From Diphasiastrum complanatum (taxonomy: Eukaryota; Streptophyta; Lycopodiopsida; Lycopodiales; Lycopodiaceae), in contig CM055101.1 of assembly GCA_029204225.1 (NCBI GenBank), positions 64,198,671-64,262,670 on the forward strand: a stretch of DNA of 64,000 nt, written 5' to 3'. Both the position numbers and the translations under genes were made by a program. Below are positions 1 to 11,700 of this stretch, in pieces (position 1 is the stretch's first letter; every line of letters begins with the position of its first letter). The notes beneath the pieces were generated by a model. It worked only from the letters and a program-made list of their open reading frames with translations, was not told where the DNA came from and did not search any database.

Positions 1-18
1 GTTACCAGGAAGCAGTTT

Positions 19-1590
19 ATGCGTAGCCTGCCAAAGGTTGACGATGCAGCTCTTCTTTCCATGCAGAGTACATCAGTTGCTGCTTCACTTTCAGCATCCG
101 TGGGTCCTCTTCCTCAGGTTGATGTTGCTTCGGATTTACAGGTTGTTGTTGTGTGCCTTGCGCCTATATGCCTTGATTCACAGATATCGTATTCAGTGGT
201 CATTCCTGGTTTCATTGATATTGAGGTCGTATACCTTGGTGGTATTTCTACTATTGCTTTTGCACATACTTCAGATTGCCCTCTTGGTTCGGTGGTTGGT
301 GCAGTATCTTCTCCATTGGTCTCTATATCTCCATCTCTTGAGTCTGTTATGGCCAATGTTCCTGCTGATTTCTATGGGGTTCTTCATGGGTCCACGTTTG
401 ATGGTTCCCTCGCTATTGGTGATCAGGTTGTATCTTCTTTCGCTTTACTCCATGGATCTCTGCTTGAGGTTTGTGATCTGCCTCATGATATTTCTACGGT
501 TCCTGACATGATTCATGCACCTTTGGCCCTTACACATTTTTCATCCGAGGATATGTGCCAGATGATCACTATTACTTATCTAGGGTATTTATATGTCGGG
601 ATCTTTCTAGATGAGTACACGGACATCCTTCCGTCTCCTGGTGTTTCTACATATAGGTTTGCTGCAGTCCATGCCGATGGTATACACTTTTGGGTTCATG
701 CGACTGATTCCTGTTTACCTCTTGATATTTGGCATTCCTGGTTATTACGTATCGCTTGGATTTCATTTGGATCTATTGCTTACACTACTGCTTCATTTTT
801 AGCTATGGATATATGGCAATCCTGGTTATTACATATAGCTTGGTTTTCATTTGGACTTGTTGATTGGTGCTGGTTTTTCCATATTACTGATCGCCTATGG
901 TGCGGATATCTCTATGATTATGCATGTGGCTCTCTATCTGTTCCTAGGATTGTTGCTCATTGTCAGGCTTGGCATATCCTGTTGGCTTGGGTTATTGCCT
1001 CCGTTCTAGCTACTGTTTGTCTGGGTGATCTTCAGGTTCCCTGTCATTTCAGGTTGCTCCATATCGCTTGGTCTCCGATGCTGAGTTGCCACTTTGTTCT
1101 GGTGTTCCGAGACCATCATGGTACCTTGAGAGAATTCCTTCTCCTCTCTTGGATAGTTTTTGGGGATGTTGCCGCCATATACTTCAGTGTCGCTCATATG
1201 TGCTTTGATACTCATTCCCAGCTACATGTGGATATTGCTCCAATGCTTCCTACTGATGTTGCGGATCCTGTTCCTCGTTCCAGTGCATTTCTTCTATTCC
1301 TCACTTGTGCGCCTGGTGTGTACTTTGGGATTACACTTGCAGCCAGTTCCGATGGGTTATCCGATTCTCCATCCGTTTTTGGTGTATCCTATGATGGATT
1401 GTTCTACCTTCTCGGGATTTTTGGATACCTTGGTGCTCGAGAGCTTATTACCCGGGCCAGTTCTCATTTACAGCATGTTCAGCAGCGTTATCAGACCTCA
1501 GTTGATCGTCACCGCCGCCATGTTGAGTTTCAGCTTGGAGATATGGTTTATCTACGCCTACGGTTTGCACGTCATCATTTTGTCTAGGGC
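19..1590 (+). pseudogene. Ty3/gypsy integrase C-terminal end at the 3' end of a long open frame
   Basis: The frame is open for 522 codons, but only its last 50 or so residues are recognisable. From about position 1434 it reads as the basic C-terminal tail of a Ty3/gypsy integrase, with the signature RHRRHVEFQLGDMVYLRLR-like block (RHRR, VEF, GDMV). Positions 19-1430 match no domain I know. They are rich in hydrophobic and aromatic residues and contain a near-duplicate of about 42 bp at 730-771 and 812-852. They may be decayed pol read out of frame, or inserted sequence. After the stop at 1587 the homology continues in the same frame (LAPRYYGPYRILGGS) to a second stop near 1656, so the gene is broken. 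The chromodomain follows in another frame. The integrase tail is secure; the rest is not. Confidence 0.55.
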
Positions 1591-1678
1591 CATGCTTCTA
1601 CTGAGAAGCTTGCACCACGTTATTATGGGCCTTATCGCATTTTGGGAGGTTCTTAGTCCAATTACATATCGCTTATAG

Positions 1679-2029
1679 CTTCCTGCTTCCACACGCGCCT
1701 GCGATGTATTCCATGTCAGTTTATTACGTGCTGCTATTGAGGATGACGATCCTTGTGATGCTGAGTTTCCTACTACTCCAGAGTTATTTCCATTTTTACC
1801 TGCTGCTATATTACAGGTTCGTCTATACCATAGTCGACGCCGCCGGCAGATTCAGTTTTTGGTCCAGTGGGATGGCCGTCCTATTGAGGAGGCCACATGG
1901 GAGCCTATTGATGTCTTTTATCATACACCATCACTTGCGGATCAGGCTCGTGCTCTTGCTGCACTTGTTGATTCCTCTACATCAGATGTTGCTCTAGCTG
2001 TTGATGCACCAGGGCTTGCTGCTACTTGA
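1679..2029 (+). pseudogene. Integrase tail and chromodomain of a Ty3/gypsy chromovirus
   Basis: Reading from 1679 gives LPASTRACDVFHVSLLRAA, the classical junction between integrase and chromodomain. An acidic linker follows, then a chromodomain core with RRRRQIQFLVQWDGRPIEEA followed by TWEPIDVF and a stop at 2027-2029. In chromoviruses this domain steers integration to modified histones. The preceding integrase segment (1434-1678) lies in a different frame with two stops, so the element is dead. The stop is followed by a purine-rich stretch and LTR-like sequence, as expected for the 3' end of such an element. Confidence 0.85.
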
Positions 2030-2059
2030 TCCAGTTTCTTTTCGGCAGTTGGGTCTTTT

Positions 2060-2490
2060 TCTTTTGTGCCAGGGAGAGTTATGGACTCGGCTCATTACAT
2101 TCGCAGCGTCCATTTACATTTACTTTACTTTATGCATAAGCAGGCCTTGGGCCCTTTTTTATTCATTAGTCACACTTAGACTATATGGTTAACCTTTGGC
2201 CTTATTATTCATTATTAGGCCATTCTTGGAGGGCGCACTATTTTCCCTCCCAGTTGGGCCCTAGCCACCGGAAGCTTCCTTTTAGGGCTTCCTCTTGGCT
2301 ATAAGTAGGGAAACTGTGTCATTTGTTATTCAGCTGATGATATTGATCTCTCTCTTTAGTCTCCTTAATCTCTCTCTTTCCTGCTTTCTAGGGTTAAGTC
2401 TTGCTTATGTGCTGCTTTCATAGCTTAAGTCTTGCTTATGTGATGCTTTCATAGCTTAGCTTTAGATCAGCTGTGGCTTTATTCGTAACT
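2060..2490 (+). repeat. Probable 3' LTR of the chromovirus, cut at its 3' side
   Basis: This non-coding stretch directly follows the chromodomain stop. It has a purine-rich tract near 2073-2085, a TATA-like TATAAGTA at 2300, CT-rich sequence downstream of it, and a 31-bp tandem duplication at 2395-2456. That order (purine tract, then promoter-bearing repeat) is the layout of an LTR. No second copy lies in the window, so its edges are guesses. The right side is joined near 2490 to the end of a hAT-type element. Confidence 0.5.
2395..2456. repeat. Two tandem copies of a 31-bp unit
   Basis: The unit starting TAAGTCTTGCTTATGTG is present twice in direct succession, with one base difference. It lies downstream of the TATA-like box in the putative LTR. 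Confidence 0.9.
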
Positions 2491-2852
2491 GCAAGGTTGG
2501 AATGCACCATTTTTGTAGAAGGAACTGGGGAAAAAAGGCAGAGATGATCATGAGTGTGATAGGAGGCGGAAGGCTGGAAAATCCACAGCAATGGCCGAAC
2601 AATCTGTGCAACACGAAGACAGTGTGATGGAGAGGAGGGCGCGGACAATAGGGAGAGGGCGCGAACAGCAACGCGATGGGCAGGGAGAAAGATGAAGCGA
2701 GGGGGGGGGATTAGGGCAAAAATATATATATAAATATATTAAATATTAAATATATTATTTTATTGTGGTACCGCGGATCAGTATGGATCCGCGCAGTACC
2801 AATGTGGATCTGCGGTACCGGGATCCGTGGATCCTGGTACTGCTGGATTAGA
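2490..2852 (-). mobile_element. Transposase-side end of a type I hAT element (fragment)
   Basis: Reading the minus strand, this matches the 5' end of gene B copies elsewhere: GGTACC/GGATCC palindromes (2765-2850), an A/T-rich spacer with TA runs, a purine-rich untranslated leader, and a start at 2508 giving MVHSNL where intact copies give MVQSDL. Beyond the sixth codon the homology stops and the chromovirus LTR begins. The outer terminus lacks the usual CTATG and abuts the type II end at 2853. Confidence 0.6.
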
Positions 2853-3043
2853 CATGAGGGTCCGGGCCGGACGCGGGCTTTTCGCGTCCACGTCCGGCGT
2901 CCGGACCCGGACGCGTCCGATCCCCAGACGCGGGATTGGACGCATCCATTTTTTTTTTTAAATTTGGACCCGGACGTGTATTTTTTTTTTTGAAAAAAAA
3001 AACAGAGAGAGGGAGTCTGGCTGCGTTCAAAACGCGCACGCGC

Positions 3044-3106
<63 letters not shown>

Positions 3107-3444
3107 GGTTTAGGGATACATATAATAGAGCGAAAGAATAATGCAACTGACCGGGCCGATCAGTCTGTGGGCTCTTTGGCGCCCTAGTAATGTAAAGCCC
3201 AAATGAGGTCTAGCCATATGTGGCGGACTCTTTCTATGTAATTTTCGGCACTAAATGAGGTGGCATATAGTTAGTAGTTTACAAACATACCCAGCCGTAT
3301 GTGGTGGGATGCGTAATGTTTTTTTGATACATCTCTTAAATATGCTTTTTTGCGCAACATGCACCTGGTTTTGTGAAACGCAATCTTTGTACTCTAACAT
3401 AATGTATGTATGTGTTTAACATATGTAATGTTTGTAATGAGCTG

Positions 3445-3482
<38 letters not shown>

Positions 3483-3562
3483 CGAATGTTGAGATGAAGC
3501 TAGATTGTGCAAAGACCAGTTGTTTTTGTTTGCATGTTCTTATGCAATTCTGGAAGTGGATC
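2853..3562 (+). mobile_element. Type II element end and gene A 3' region, gene A coding sequence lost
   Basis: The segment starts CATGAGGGTCCGGGCC and carries several GGACGCGTCC-type palindromes, the terminus seen at other type II copies. A GA microsatellite follows at 3046-3101. From about 3130 it matches the 3' end and 3' flank of gene A copies (compare 38720-39215): the last codons, the ATATGTGGCGGACT block and a second GA run at 3451-3481. The body of gene A is absent. At about 3563 the sequence switches to the 3' end of a type I transposase gene, making a chimaera. Confidence 0.6.
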
Positions 3563-5975
3563 TGCCTCGTACAATGGAGGCTCTCTGTGCTCAAGCCCAA
3601 GCTCTCTCTCTCTCATCTCGGCAAGCTCCCTCTCTCTCTCTGCCATCAACTGTGTGCCCAGGTCATCTGCAGGCATGGGATGGGTGCTGTCCGTAGGCAA
3701 ATCAACCTGGCGCTCCAAATCATATATCTTCGTCTGCAAGGTTTAAAATTTGCATGTCAGGGAGACAACTCTATCAAGAAATGAAACCAACATACCAGGA
3801 GTCAACCAACATGCTATGACACCTGCAATGCGCTCGTAATGGTCGGAAGTCGCCTGGCGAGACGTGCGTTGGTGCTACAAAACACCAACTGCTCCAACTG
3901 ACTCACTGACAACCAGTTTCTTCTTTTCGTGTGAATGAGTGCCCATGTGCTCCAATTACGCTCACACACGGAGGCAGCACAGTCCTGTGGTACGTGCATT
4001 GAAATACTTCAGCACATTGTCTTCAACGAAACACAAAAAATGGAGGATAAAATGAGATGCATACCTGAGAAAGGACACGCAGTGCAAGACACTGTATAGA
4101 TGGGTATGTGCTACCGAACATGGTCCACCAGGTAATGGGTACCTGCCTCCTCACTGGATCCTGGGCAGCCGGGTGGCCGAATGTGCCCATGCCGAAACGA
4201 AATGCAGCGAGCTCCTCCATGAGCCTGATAGGATCCAAACCTATGTGTGGACCCACCTTGTGAATGTACTGAAGCCAATCGGCCTGGAGCTCTCTGTTTG
4301 CGATCTGTGTCGGAGAGAGGAAGAGGGGATGCAGTATGTGTGCAACGTTGTGGATACTCCTGTGGAAATAGTTCCACCGCGTCTCCCAAATGAACTTCAG
4401 CTCGGTCATCCTGCAAGTGAGAGGCATGTGGTGTAGGGCATTACGAAAAAACTTAACATTGACAGAAAAACAAACTAGCAATTACTAAAAAGATAAAGGC
4501 CAATTACATTACTATACCGCTTACCTCTCTGGCTGCAAGATGGGCAGCTGCAGGAACTGTCCAATCCGGTCCATGAGCTCATATACCAGTCCAAGTGTCG
4601 ACCCCTCGCTGTCAGCCATGCGGAGCACAATGTAAAGTGGTCGAAGCAGTCCTGACAATGTCTGTGCATCCCTCCAGAACTGGTCTCCCCTCACCGTGGA
4701 AGAAAAGTGCTCCCCATCCTCAATGCGCGGAAATGTACTAGCACACCAAAGATCACTGGCAACCATCTGTAGAAGCTGGGCCCTGCACCTGATCAAACAG
4801 TCGATGACCACCAAGTCGAATGCAAAGCATGTGGGGGCTGGCTTACGGAGGTCTAGGTGGCTGAACACCCAGAACATGGCAAGAACACGCCTCTTCCTGG
4901 TGACTTTTGTCACCAGGAAGAGGGCCTCACGGACGATGGCTCTAACCCAGGGAAGTGCACCTATGTCCCCCATCAGAAGGTCTATGTCGTGCGCGGCACA
5001 GGGGGTATGAACAATGTGAGGGAACTCGGCCTCTAGCAGTACACCCATCTGAATGTAGTTCGTGGCATTGTCCGTCACCACTGTGACGACATGTTGTGGG
5101 CCTATGGCTAGGATGGAAGACCTGATGACATCAAACATGAACTCTGCAGATATGACTCTCCCCCCCCCTGCTACAATCCACTGCCCTCAAAAACTGTGTG
5201 CCCATGCAGCTGGAGACCAATCTGTTGAGGATCGGCCTCCTCCTGACATCAGTCCAGCCATCGGACATGATGTTGCAACCGTAAGTGGCCCAGTGGCGAC
5301 GTAGAGGCACCATCTCTCTAGACAATGACTCGACCCTATCCCTCAGCATGTGTGTGCGGACAACCTCTGAACTAGGGACTCTCCAGCTAGGGCTGACAGA
5401 CTGTGCAAGGCGGAAGGCCCTTCTGAAGGGCTCAGAGTCGGTGATGGCAAATGGAAGGTTCAGCTCATAAATCAGGCTGGCCACGGCCTATGTGGCCTCT
5501 CTGTCCATGTGTGGCTGATGCGCGCCGCGAATGCTCTGCTGCCTAAGAACTCTCCCAACTGGGCGACGGGTAGCGGACCTCCAGCACGGTGCACCAAACG
5601 TGACGGGAATGGATGATGACGCGACAAGCTGGGCACTAGTGGATGCATCAACTGTAGACGTGGAATGGGGAGAGTGGGATGCACTGGCCGGGATGGGTGC
5701 AGCGTAAGTGGGGTACACTGGTGGAGGGTGGACATCTGGCATGGGATACGAAAACTGCTGGGTAGGGAGGTCATCCGGATGTGAAGGGAGGGAGGAAGGG
5801 ATCTCCTCAACATCCTGGAAGGCCTCGTCACTAGCATCCGGGGCCTGCTCCTGCTCGGGAGGCGGAGAGTCCATGAGAAAGTCGTAAACTGGGGGAGTGC
5901 GAGCAACAGTAGGTGGTGGTGGAACCACAATGGCAACTAGCGGACGCGGTGGGACAGGATCCAGTGCGCTATCAT
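3563..5975 (-). pseudogene. hAT transposase (gene B), type I copy 1, 5' truncated
   Basis: This is a multi-exon hAT transposase on the minus strand. Readable exons are 4525-5975 (proline-rich linker and DUF659 domain), 4065-4410 (hAT core), 3823-3984 (hATC dimerisation, with CAASVCERNWSTW) and 3563-3733 (coiled-coil start of the acidic tail). The introns 4411-4524, 3985-4064 and 3734-3822 all have GT-AG ends. The DDE-superfamily aspartates are visible in MSDGWTD and VVTDNA, and TPCAAHDIDLL follows. The BED finger is missing because another repeat begins at 5976. Further lesions are a TAG stop (CAG in other copies) near 5486-5490 and a frame break in the G-run at 5160-5168. Exon 4 keeps GAG where copies 2 and 3 have a stop. 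Confidence 0.85.
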
Positions 5976-6503
5976 TCAGAATCGGGATTCAGAAACGCGT
6001 TTCGGGATTTTCCCAAAATCGCGCAGAATAGTTTTTTTTTTTTTTAAATTTGGGCAATATGGGTATCAGATGAAAGCTCTGATTGAGAGCATTATGACTG
6101 TGTAGTTTGCCGTTGGGGGGGGCTACCGCCTTCTGGACCCCTTGTTTCTCGGGGGGCTACCACCCCCCGTTTCCGCCCCCTGAACCCCCTAGAGCTTCCT
6201 GCTATATAGACACTGTAGATAAAAATGCTACCACCCCCCTGTAGATAAAAATGGGGTCCAAATGCGCGCCGAGAAGGGCCCAATATTTATGCCCCCAACT
6301 GTATGTACATTGCACTCACATCTCCAGTGAAACGATTGCGAAAGTGATCATCATCCATACAGTTGATAGTCCAAACTGTAGCGTTAACATTTACTGAAAA
6401 CCAGGGCAAATGACAACCAGATAGCTACTGAAAATAAGATCTCTTTGTGCCTCATCTACTGCACTTCTGAGAGGCAAAACGCTGGTTTGACCATTGATTC
6501 AGC

Positions 6504-6540
<37 letters not shown>

Positions 6541-6584
6541 CAATTCTGGGTTGCGAATCGCGATTCGGTGCATCTATTACATAT
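5976..6584. mobile_element. Repeat X copy 1: short element with GAATCGCGATTC-type ends
   Basis: Almost the same sequence recurs at 28551-29100. The left end has GAATCGGGATTC and the right end GAATCGCGATTC, which look like diverged inverted ends. Inside are a poly-T run, the GGGCAATATGGGTATCAG block shared with the inverted-repeat element at 19689-20219, a G/C-homopolymer stretch (6113-6190) and a poly-A run (6508-6536). No coding potential was seen. It interrupts transposase copy 1 and lies directly against the CATAG end at 6585. Confidence 0.6.
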
Positions 6585-7144
6585 CATAGTGGCCTTTGGT
6601 ACCGCTGGTATCGTACTGCCGGTACCATATCAGTGGTACCGCCGGTACGGAACCGCCCTGGGATCCGCGGTACCAAGGCGGTACCATATTTAAATTTTTT
6701 TTTTTTAATATTTTTAATATTTATTTTTTGCCTATTACCTACCAAAATAGGTCAAAAAAATGGAAAAAAAAAGGGGTTCTGGGTGTAAAAAAAGAGGCTA
6801 CAATACATGGTGCAGGGGACTGGTGCAACGGCATATGGGCACTGTGGGTGAGCAGACCATGGGGCCAATGGGAGAGCAACACAGGGGGGGAGCATCACAT
6901 GGGGGCAGGTACAGAGGCACATGGAGGGATGATGGGGATCCACATGGCTGATCAGGCTGTGGGGATAAATAAGCACTCAGAATGCCATTGTGGTCGGCAT
7001 TTTCAGAGGCTGTGAGAGAGCTAGTGATAGACAGTGAGAGAGCAAGCGAGAGCCGGTGACAGGCTGTGAGAGGCTGTTTGAGAGCCAAGGTGCTGTGAGA
7101 GGGTGTTCAAGGACCAGGGCGTTGTGAGGAGAAGGTCGATCGAG
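6585..7144 (+). promoter_or_regulatory. Gene A-side terminus and upstream region
   Basis: The outer 110 bp carry repeated GGTACC palindromes, candidate transposase-binding subterminal repeats. An A/T-rich spacer, a GC-rich block with ACATGGGGGCAGGTACAGAGG, a TATA-like GATAAATAAG at 6964-6973, and a GAGAG-rich leader follow before the ATG at 7145. The same order precedes every gene A copy. Confidence 0.6.
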
Positions 7145-7510
7145 ATGGCAGAGCGCATACCACCGAAGCCCGAGGGCGAAGCCAGGCGGAAGCACGAGGA
7201 AGATATCCGAAGGCACAACAAAAGACATCGGAAGCAAGAGGCAGACATTGCAGAGATGCTGCGACAGACTCGGCAGAGAAATCCAGAACCGGAGCCACAC
7301 GCCCCCGCTGTGGCCCCTTCCCCCGCCGTCGAGCTGGATTTGGATGAGCAGATCGGAATGAACTTCACACGACGGCAGCTCATCATGGTCAGGGAAAGGG
7401 TGGCCAGACGCCGGGCTAACCAGGAGGCAGCTCGGGCTAACCGGGAGGCAGAGCGAGAGCAACAAAACAATGCACTTGACGAGGGCAAGGAGTCGGTGGA
7501 GCATCAGTAG
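7145..7510 (+). CDS. Gene A: 121-residue charged accessory protein, intact
   Basis: The start MAERIPPKPEGEARRK was chosen because it is conserved in all copies. An in-frame upstream ATG at 7103 is not conserved. The protein has an N-terminal basic/acidic helix (about residues 10-45, RRHNKRHRKQEADIAEMLRQ), a proline-alanine hinge (47-62), an acidic patch LDLDEQIG (63-70), and a strongly basic C-terminal helix starting TRRQLIMVRERVARRRANQ. An acidic tail ends it. No family is recognised. It lacks an enzyme motif, signal peptide or membrane segment. The composition suggests a coiled-coil nucleic-acid-binding or bridging protein; that is inference. It is convergent with the transposase gene. Confidence 0.7.
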   Translation: MAERIPPKPEGEARRKHEEDIRRHNKRHRKQEADIAEMLRQTRQRNPEPEPHAPAVAPSPAVELDLDEQIGMNFTRRQLIMVRERVARRRANQEAARANREAEREQQNNALDEGKESVEHQ

Positions 7511-7850
7511 GAATGTCTAAAATAGATAAGGTCCAGCCGTATGTGGCGGACTGTTGCTATGTAGTTTTCGACAGTTTAGGATGCGGCAAATAACTAGATG
7601 GCTGCTTAAAAAAAGACAGGATATGTAATGTTATCTTGATACAACAGCTGAATCAATATATAGTTGTTTTTTGTGCAACGCGAGCCTGGTCATGTGAAAT
7701 GCAATCTCTATAATTTTTTTTAATGCAAATGTATTATTCGTGTTTATGAAATGTCGTTTGGGGTGTAGGGGTAATTGTTGTGCTCATGATGTAGGTGCAT
7801 TTATGTGAAGCTACCATTCACTTCAATCAAAATTAGTTGAATAAGATTCA
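7511..7850 (+). other. 3' flank of gene A
   Basis: This non-coding stretch holds the ATGTGGCGGACTGTTGC block that follows every gene A copy. It ends abruptly at 7850, where a second copy of gene A starts inside its first codons. No polyadenylation site could be assigned. Confidence 0.6.
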
Positions 7851-8209
7851 CGCGCATACCACTGAAGCCCGAGGGCGAAGCTAGGAGGAAGCTTGAGGAA
7901 GATATCCGAAGGCACAACGATAGACATCGGAAGCAAGAGGCAGATATCCAAGAGATGCTGCGACAGACTCGGCAGAGAAATCCGGAACCGGAGCCACCCA
8001 CCCCCGCTGTGGCTTCTGTCCCCGCTGTCGAGCTGGATTTGCATGAGCAGATCGGAATGAACTTCACACGACGGCAGCTCATCATGGTCAGGGAAAGGGC
8101 GGCCAGACGTCGGGCTAACCAAGAGGCAGCTCGGGCTAACCGGGAGGCAGAGTGAGAGCAACAAAACAATGCACCTGACGAGGGCAAGGAGTCGGTGGAG
8201 GATCAGTAG
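7851..8209 (+). pseudogene. Gene A, tandem duplicate lacking its start
   Basis: The sequence repeats gene A from about codon 4, so the ATG and promoter are gone. The body is well conserved, including MNFTRRQLIMVRERAARR. An in-frame TGA lies near 8153, after NREAE, and the original stop is at 8207-8209. The duplication unit is about 700 bp. The sister element at 29101-34886 has a single gene A, so this is private to the present copy. Confidence 0.8.
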
Positions 8210-8729
8210 GAATGTTTAGAATAGATAAGGTCCAGCGGTATGTGGCAGACTGTTGCTATGTAGTTTTCGGCAGTTTAGGGCGCGGCAAATAACTAGATGG
8301 CTGCTTAAAAAAGGGACAGGATATGTAATGTTATTTTTATACAACGGTTGAATCAATATATAATTGTTTTTTGTGCAACGCGAGCCTGGTCATGTGAAAT
8401 GCAATCTCTATAATTTTTTTAAATGCAAATGTATTACATGTGTTTATGAAATGTCGTTTGGGGTGTAGGGGTAATTGTTTTGCTCATGATGTAGGTGCAT
8501 TTATGTGAAGCTAACATTCACTTCAATCGAAATTAGTTGAAATTAAGATTCACACATAGAATTTGACATAAAATTGAAAATACAGCATCACATGTACAGA
8601 GCGACGTACGCACAATGCGCAGCAAATAAAGTACGCCAAACACTGTATATAATGTGAAAAATGATCTGAGTACAATGGTAGACCGTCTACTAGAGACAAA
8701 CTACTGAAACTAAAACAACAGAGCCACAA
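8210..8729. other. Convergent 3' flanks of genes A and B
   Basis: This holds the gene A 3' flank up to about 8555 and then the short 3' flank of gene B. No reading frame of note was seen. The same block recurs at 30030-30552. Confidence 0.6.
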
Positions 8730-11700
8730 TCAATGCTCTGGCTCTGACTCAAACGAAAGCTCTGGAGACAACTCAGGGCCCCGAGCTGACTCTCGCAGCC
8801 GATATTTGTGCCTGTCTAGAACTGGCATGGGCTGTGTATCCAAGGAAGAGGACTCGTCACTAGCATCATCCCAATCTGCCTCCGCATCAGCCCCCAAGCA
8901 AGCCAAACCAACAACACCTCCTCCAGCTGGCTGTAATGTTGCACCTCTAGCTGTACCTGGAGCCCTGAGTGGTCGTCCTCTCTTCCCTGGCAGTTTCTGT
9001 GCCTTGCCTTTCTTGTTCGGTGCACCCTTGGGCCTTCCTGGTCTCTTGCGAACAAGAGGAGTTGTCAATGCCTCATCACCCCCATGCAAATCACCTGGCT
9101 GGCTAGGCTGGGCCCAAGATGAGGCCGGCTGGGATAGGGAAGCCAAAGAGGGAACTCCCTGTGCACCTGAGCGAGGAGGATGAGCTCGTGGAGTGTGTGC
9201 CCGTGGGGGTACTGCAGGTGGAGAAACTAACTGTGCAGGAGGCGAGTACAGCGGCGATATGTACTAAAAGGGGCGCTGCGGTGGCCGGTACTGGTACATC
9301 CTGGGTGCTGCCCAAGGGGGAGCAAGTGGACTGGGTGCTGCCAAAGGAGGAGGATGTGGACTGGGTGCTGCCACTGGAGGAGCAGCTGGAGGAGCCACTA
9401 TGGATGTGGGCGCTGCAAGAGAAAACCTGGGCACAGATGGTGGCCTGCCATGGAGACCTAGTGCTGCAGAAGTGCATGGCTATGGAGGGGCTACAGGCCT
9501 GAATGGCATCGGTGGCACTGGAGGAGCTGTGCGACACACATATACCCTCTGAGGAGCTGGAGGAACTGTAGACACCTCGTGCGGATGCTCTGGCTGGGAC
9601 TCTGTGTATGGCATGCTGGCAAGAGATGAAGGGCGTGCCCTGACACTTGGCATATGTTGAGCCTCTGAATCCAATGTGGCAATCAAGTCGTCCAACTAGG
9701 CATCTGAATACAAATGCTCTGGGCTCTGAGCCTCATCCTGTGCACCATCCCCTAAATCATCCTGTGCACCATCCCCTGAATCAACCCGTGCCTCATCCTG
9801 TGCCTCATCACGTGCACCTTGTAGACCCTGCATGGCCTCCCAATCTGTGCAATCAAAGTCATTTGGTGCCTCCTCTGGTGCGCTGTCGTAGTAACGGCCA
9901 TGACTCTGTACTGCACTCATCCAAACAGCTGCGGGACCGGCATCTAAATCACTCTGCCCTCTATCGAGAGCCTCCTCCATCATGTCGACATAGGTAGGTA
10001 TGCCACTGCCCCCCCCTGTGTGCCCTGCCTGTCTCCCGGTATAACCTGTGCCATGTGCCCCACCTCTGCCACCCGATGCACCTGTGACCCCTGCCCGTGG
10101 CGTGTGCCCTGCACCTGTATCATCTGCCTCATCCCTCTCTGATCTGGCAAACACAACCCGAATGGGCTCATCCTCATCATGCTCATCCTCTGACACTGGC
10201 TCATCGGCCTCATACAATGGGGGCTCTCTGTGCTCAAGCCCAAGCTATCTCTCTCTCATCTCAGCAAGCTCCCTCTCTCTCTCTGCCATTAACTGTGTGC
10301 CCAAGTCATCTGCAGGCATGAGATGGACGCTGTCTGTAGGCAAGTCAACCTGGCGCTCCAAATCAGATATCTTCGTCTGCAAGGTCAAAATTGAGCGTGT
10401 CAGCACAACAATTTTATCAAAAATTGAAACCTACATTTTAGTGAGACGTCAACCAACATGCTATGGGAGAAAAGCCCATCACCTGCAATGCGCTCGTAAT
10501 GGTCGGCAGTCTCCTGGCGAGACGTGCGTTGGTGCTACAGAACACCAACCGCTCTAGCTGACTCACTGACAGCCTGTTTCTTCTCCTCGTGTGAACGAGG
10601 GCCCATGTGCTCCAATTACGCTCACACACGGAGGCAGCGCAATCCTGTGGTACGTGCAATGAAATGGTTCAGCACAAGAGCACGGGTGGAACGTCAACGA
10701 AACACAGCAAGGGAGGATGAGATGAGATGCATACCTGTGAAAGGACACGCAGTGCAAGACGTTGTATGGAGGGATAGGTGCTACCGAACATGGTCCACCA
10801 GGTAATGGGGAGCTGCCTCCTCTCTGGATCCTGAGCAAAAGGTGACCGAACGTGCCCATCCCGAAACGAAATGCAGCTAACTCCTCCAGGAGTCTGATAG
10901 GATCCAAGCCAATGTGTGGACCCACCCTGTAGATGTACTCAAGCCAATCCGCCTCGAGCTCCCTGTCTGATATCTGTGTCGGAGAAAGGAAGAGGGGATG
11001 CAAGATGTGTGCAACGCTGTGGATACTCCTGTGAAAGTAGTTCCACCGCGTCTCCCAGATGAACCTCAGCTCCGTCATCCTGCACGAAATCGAAGCAAAT
11101 TTTGGAAAAAACAAACTAGTACACACTGAAAAATAAAGACCAATTACAACACCGTACTGCTTACCTCTCTGGCTGCAAGATGGGCAGCTGCAGGAACTGT
11201 CCGATCCGGTGTATGAGGTCAGACACCAGTCCAAGTGTGGACCCCTCGCTGTCAGCCATGTGGAGCACAATGTAGAGTGGTCAAAGCAGTCCTGACAATG
11301 TCTGTGCATCCCTCCAGAACTGGTCTCCCCTCACCGTGGAAGAAAAGTGCTCCCCATCCTCCGTGTGCTGAAACGTACCGGCACGCCAAAGATCACTGGC
11401 AACCATCTGTAGAAGCTGTGCCCTGCACCTGATCAGACGGTCGATGACCACCAGGTCGAATGCAAAGCGTGTGGGGGATGGCTTACGGAGGTCCAAATGG
11501 CTGAACACCCGGAACATGGCAAGAACACGCCTCTTCCTGGTGACAAAGGTCACCAAGAAGAGGGCCTCGCGGACAATGGCTCTAACCCAAGGAAGTGCAC
11601 CTATGTCCCCCATCAAAAGGTCTATGCCGTGCGCCGCACAGGGGGTATGGACGATGTGAGGGAACTCGGCCTCTAGCAGGACACCCATCTGAACACAGTT

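Noticed and set aside
6977-7504. 175-codon minus-strand frame and similar frames opposite gene A at 18575-19063 and 29495-30001
   Set aside because: They are antisense shadows of gene A and its leader; the conserved start and protein pattern belong to gene A.
9103-9537. Serine-rich minus-strand frame and its plus-strand partner starting MRPAGIGKPKREL
   Set aside because: Both lie across the proline-rich, stop-containing part of the transposase tail. They are repeated only because the element is repeated, and neither has a recognisable start context or domain.
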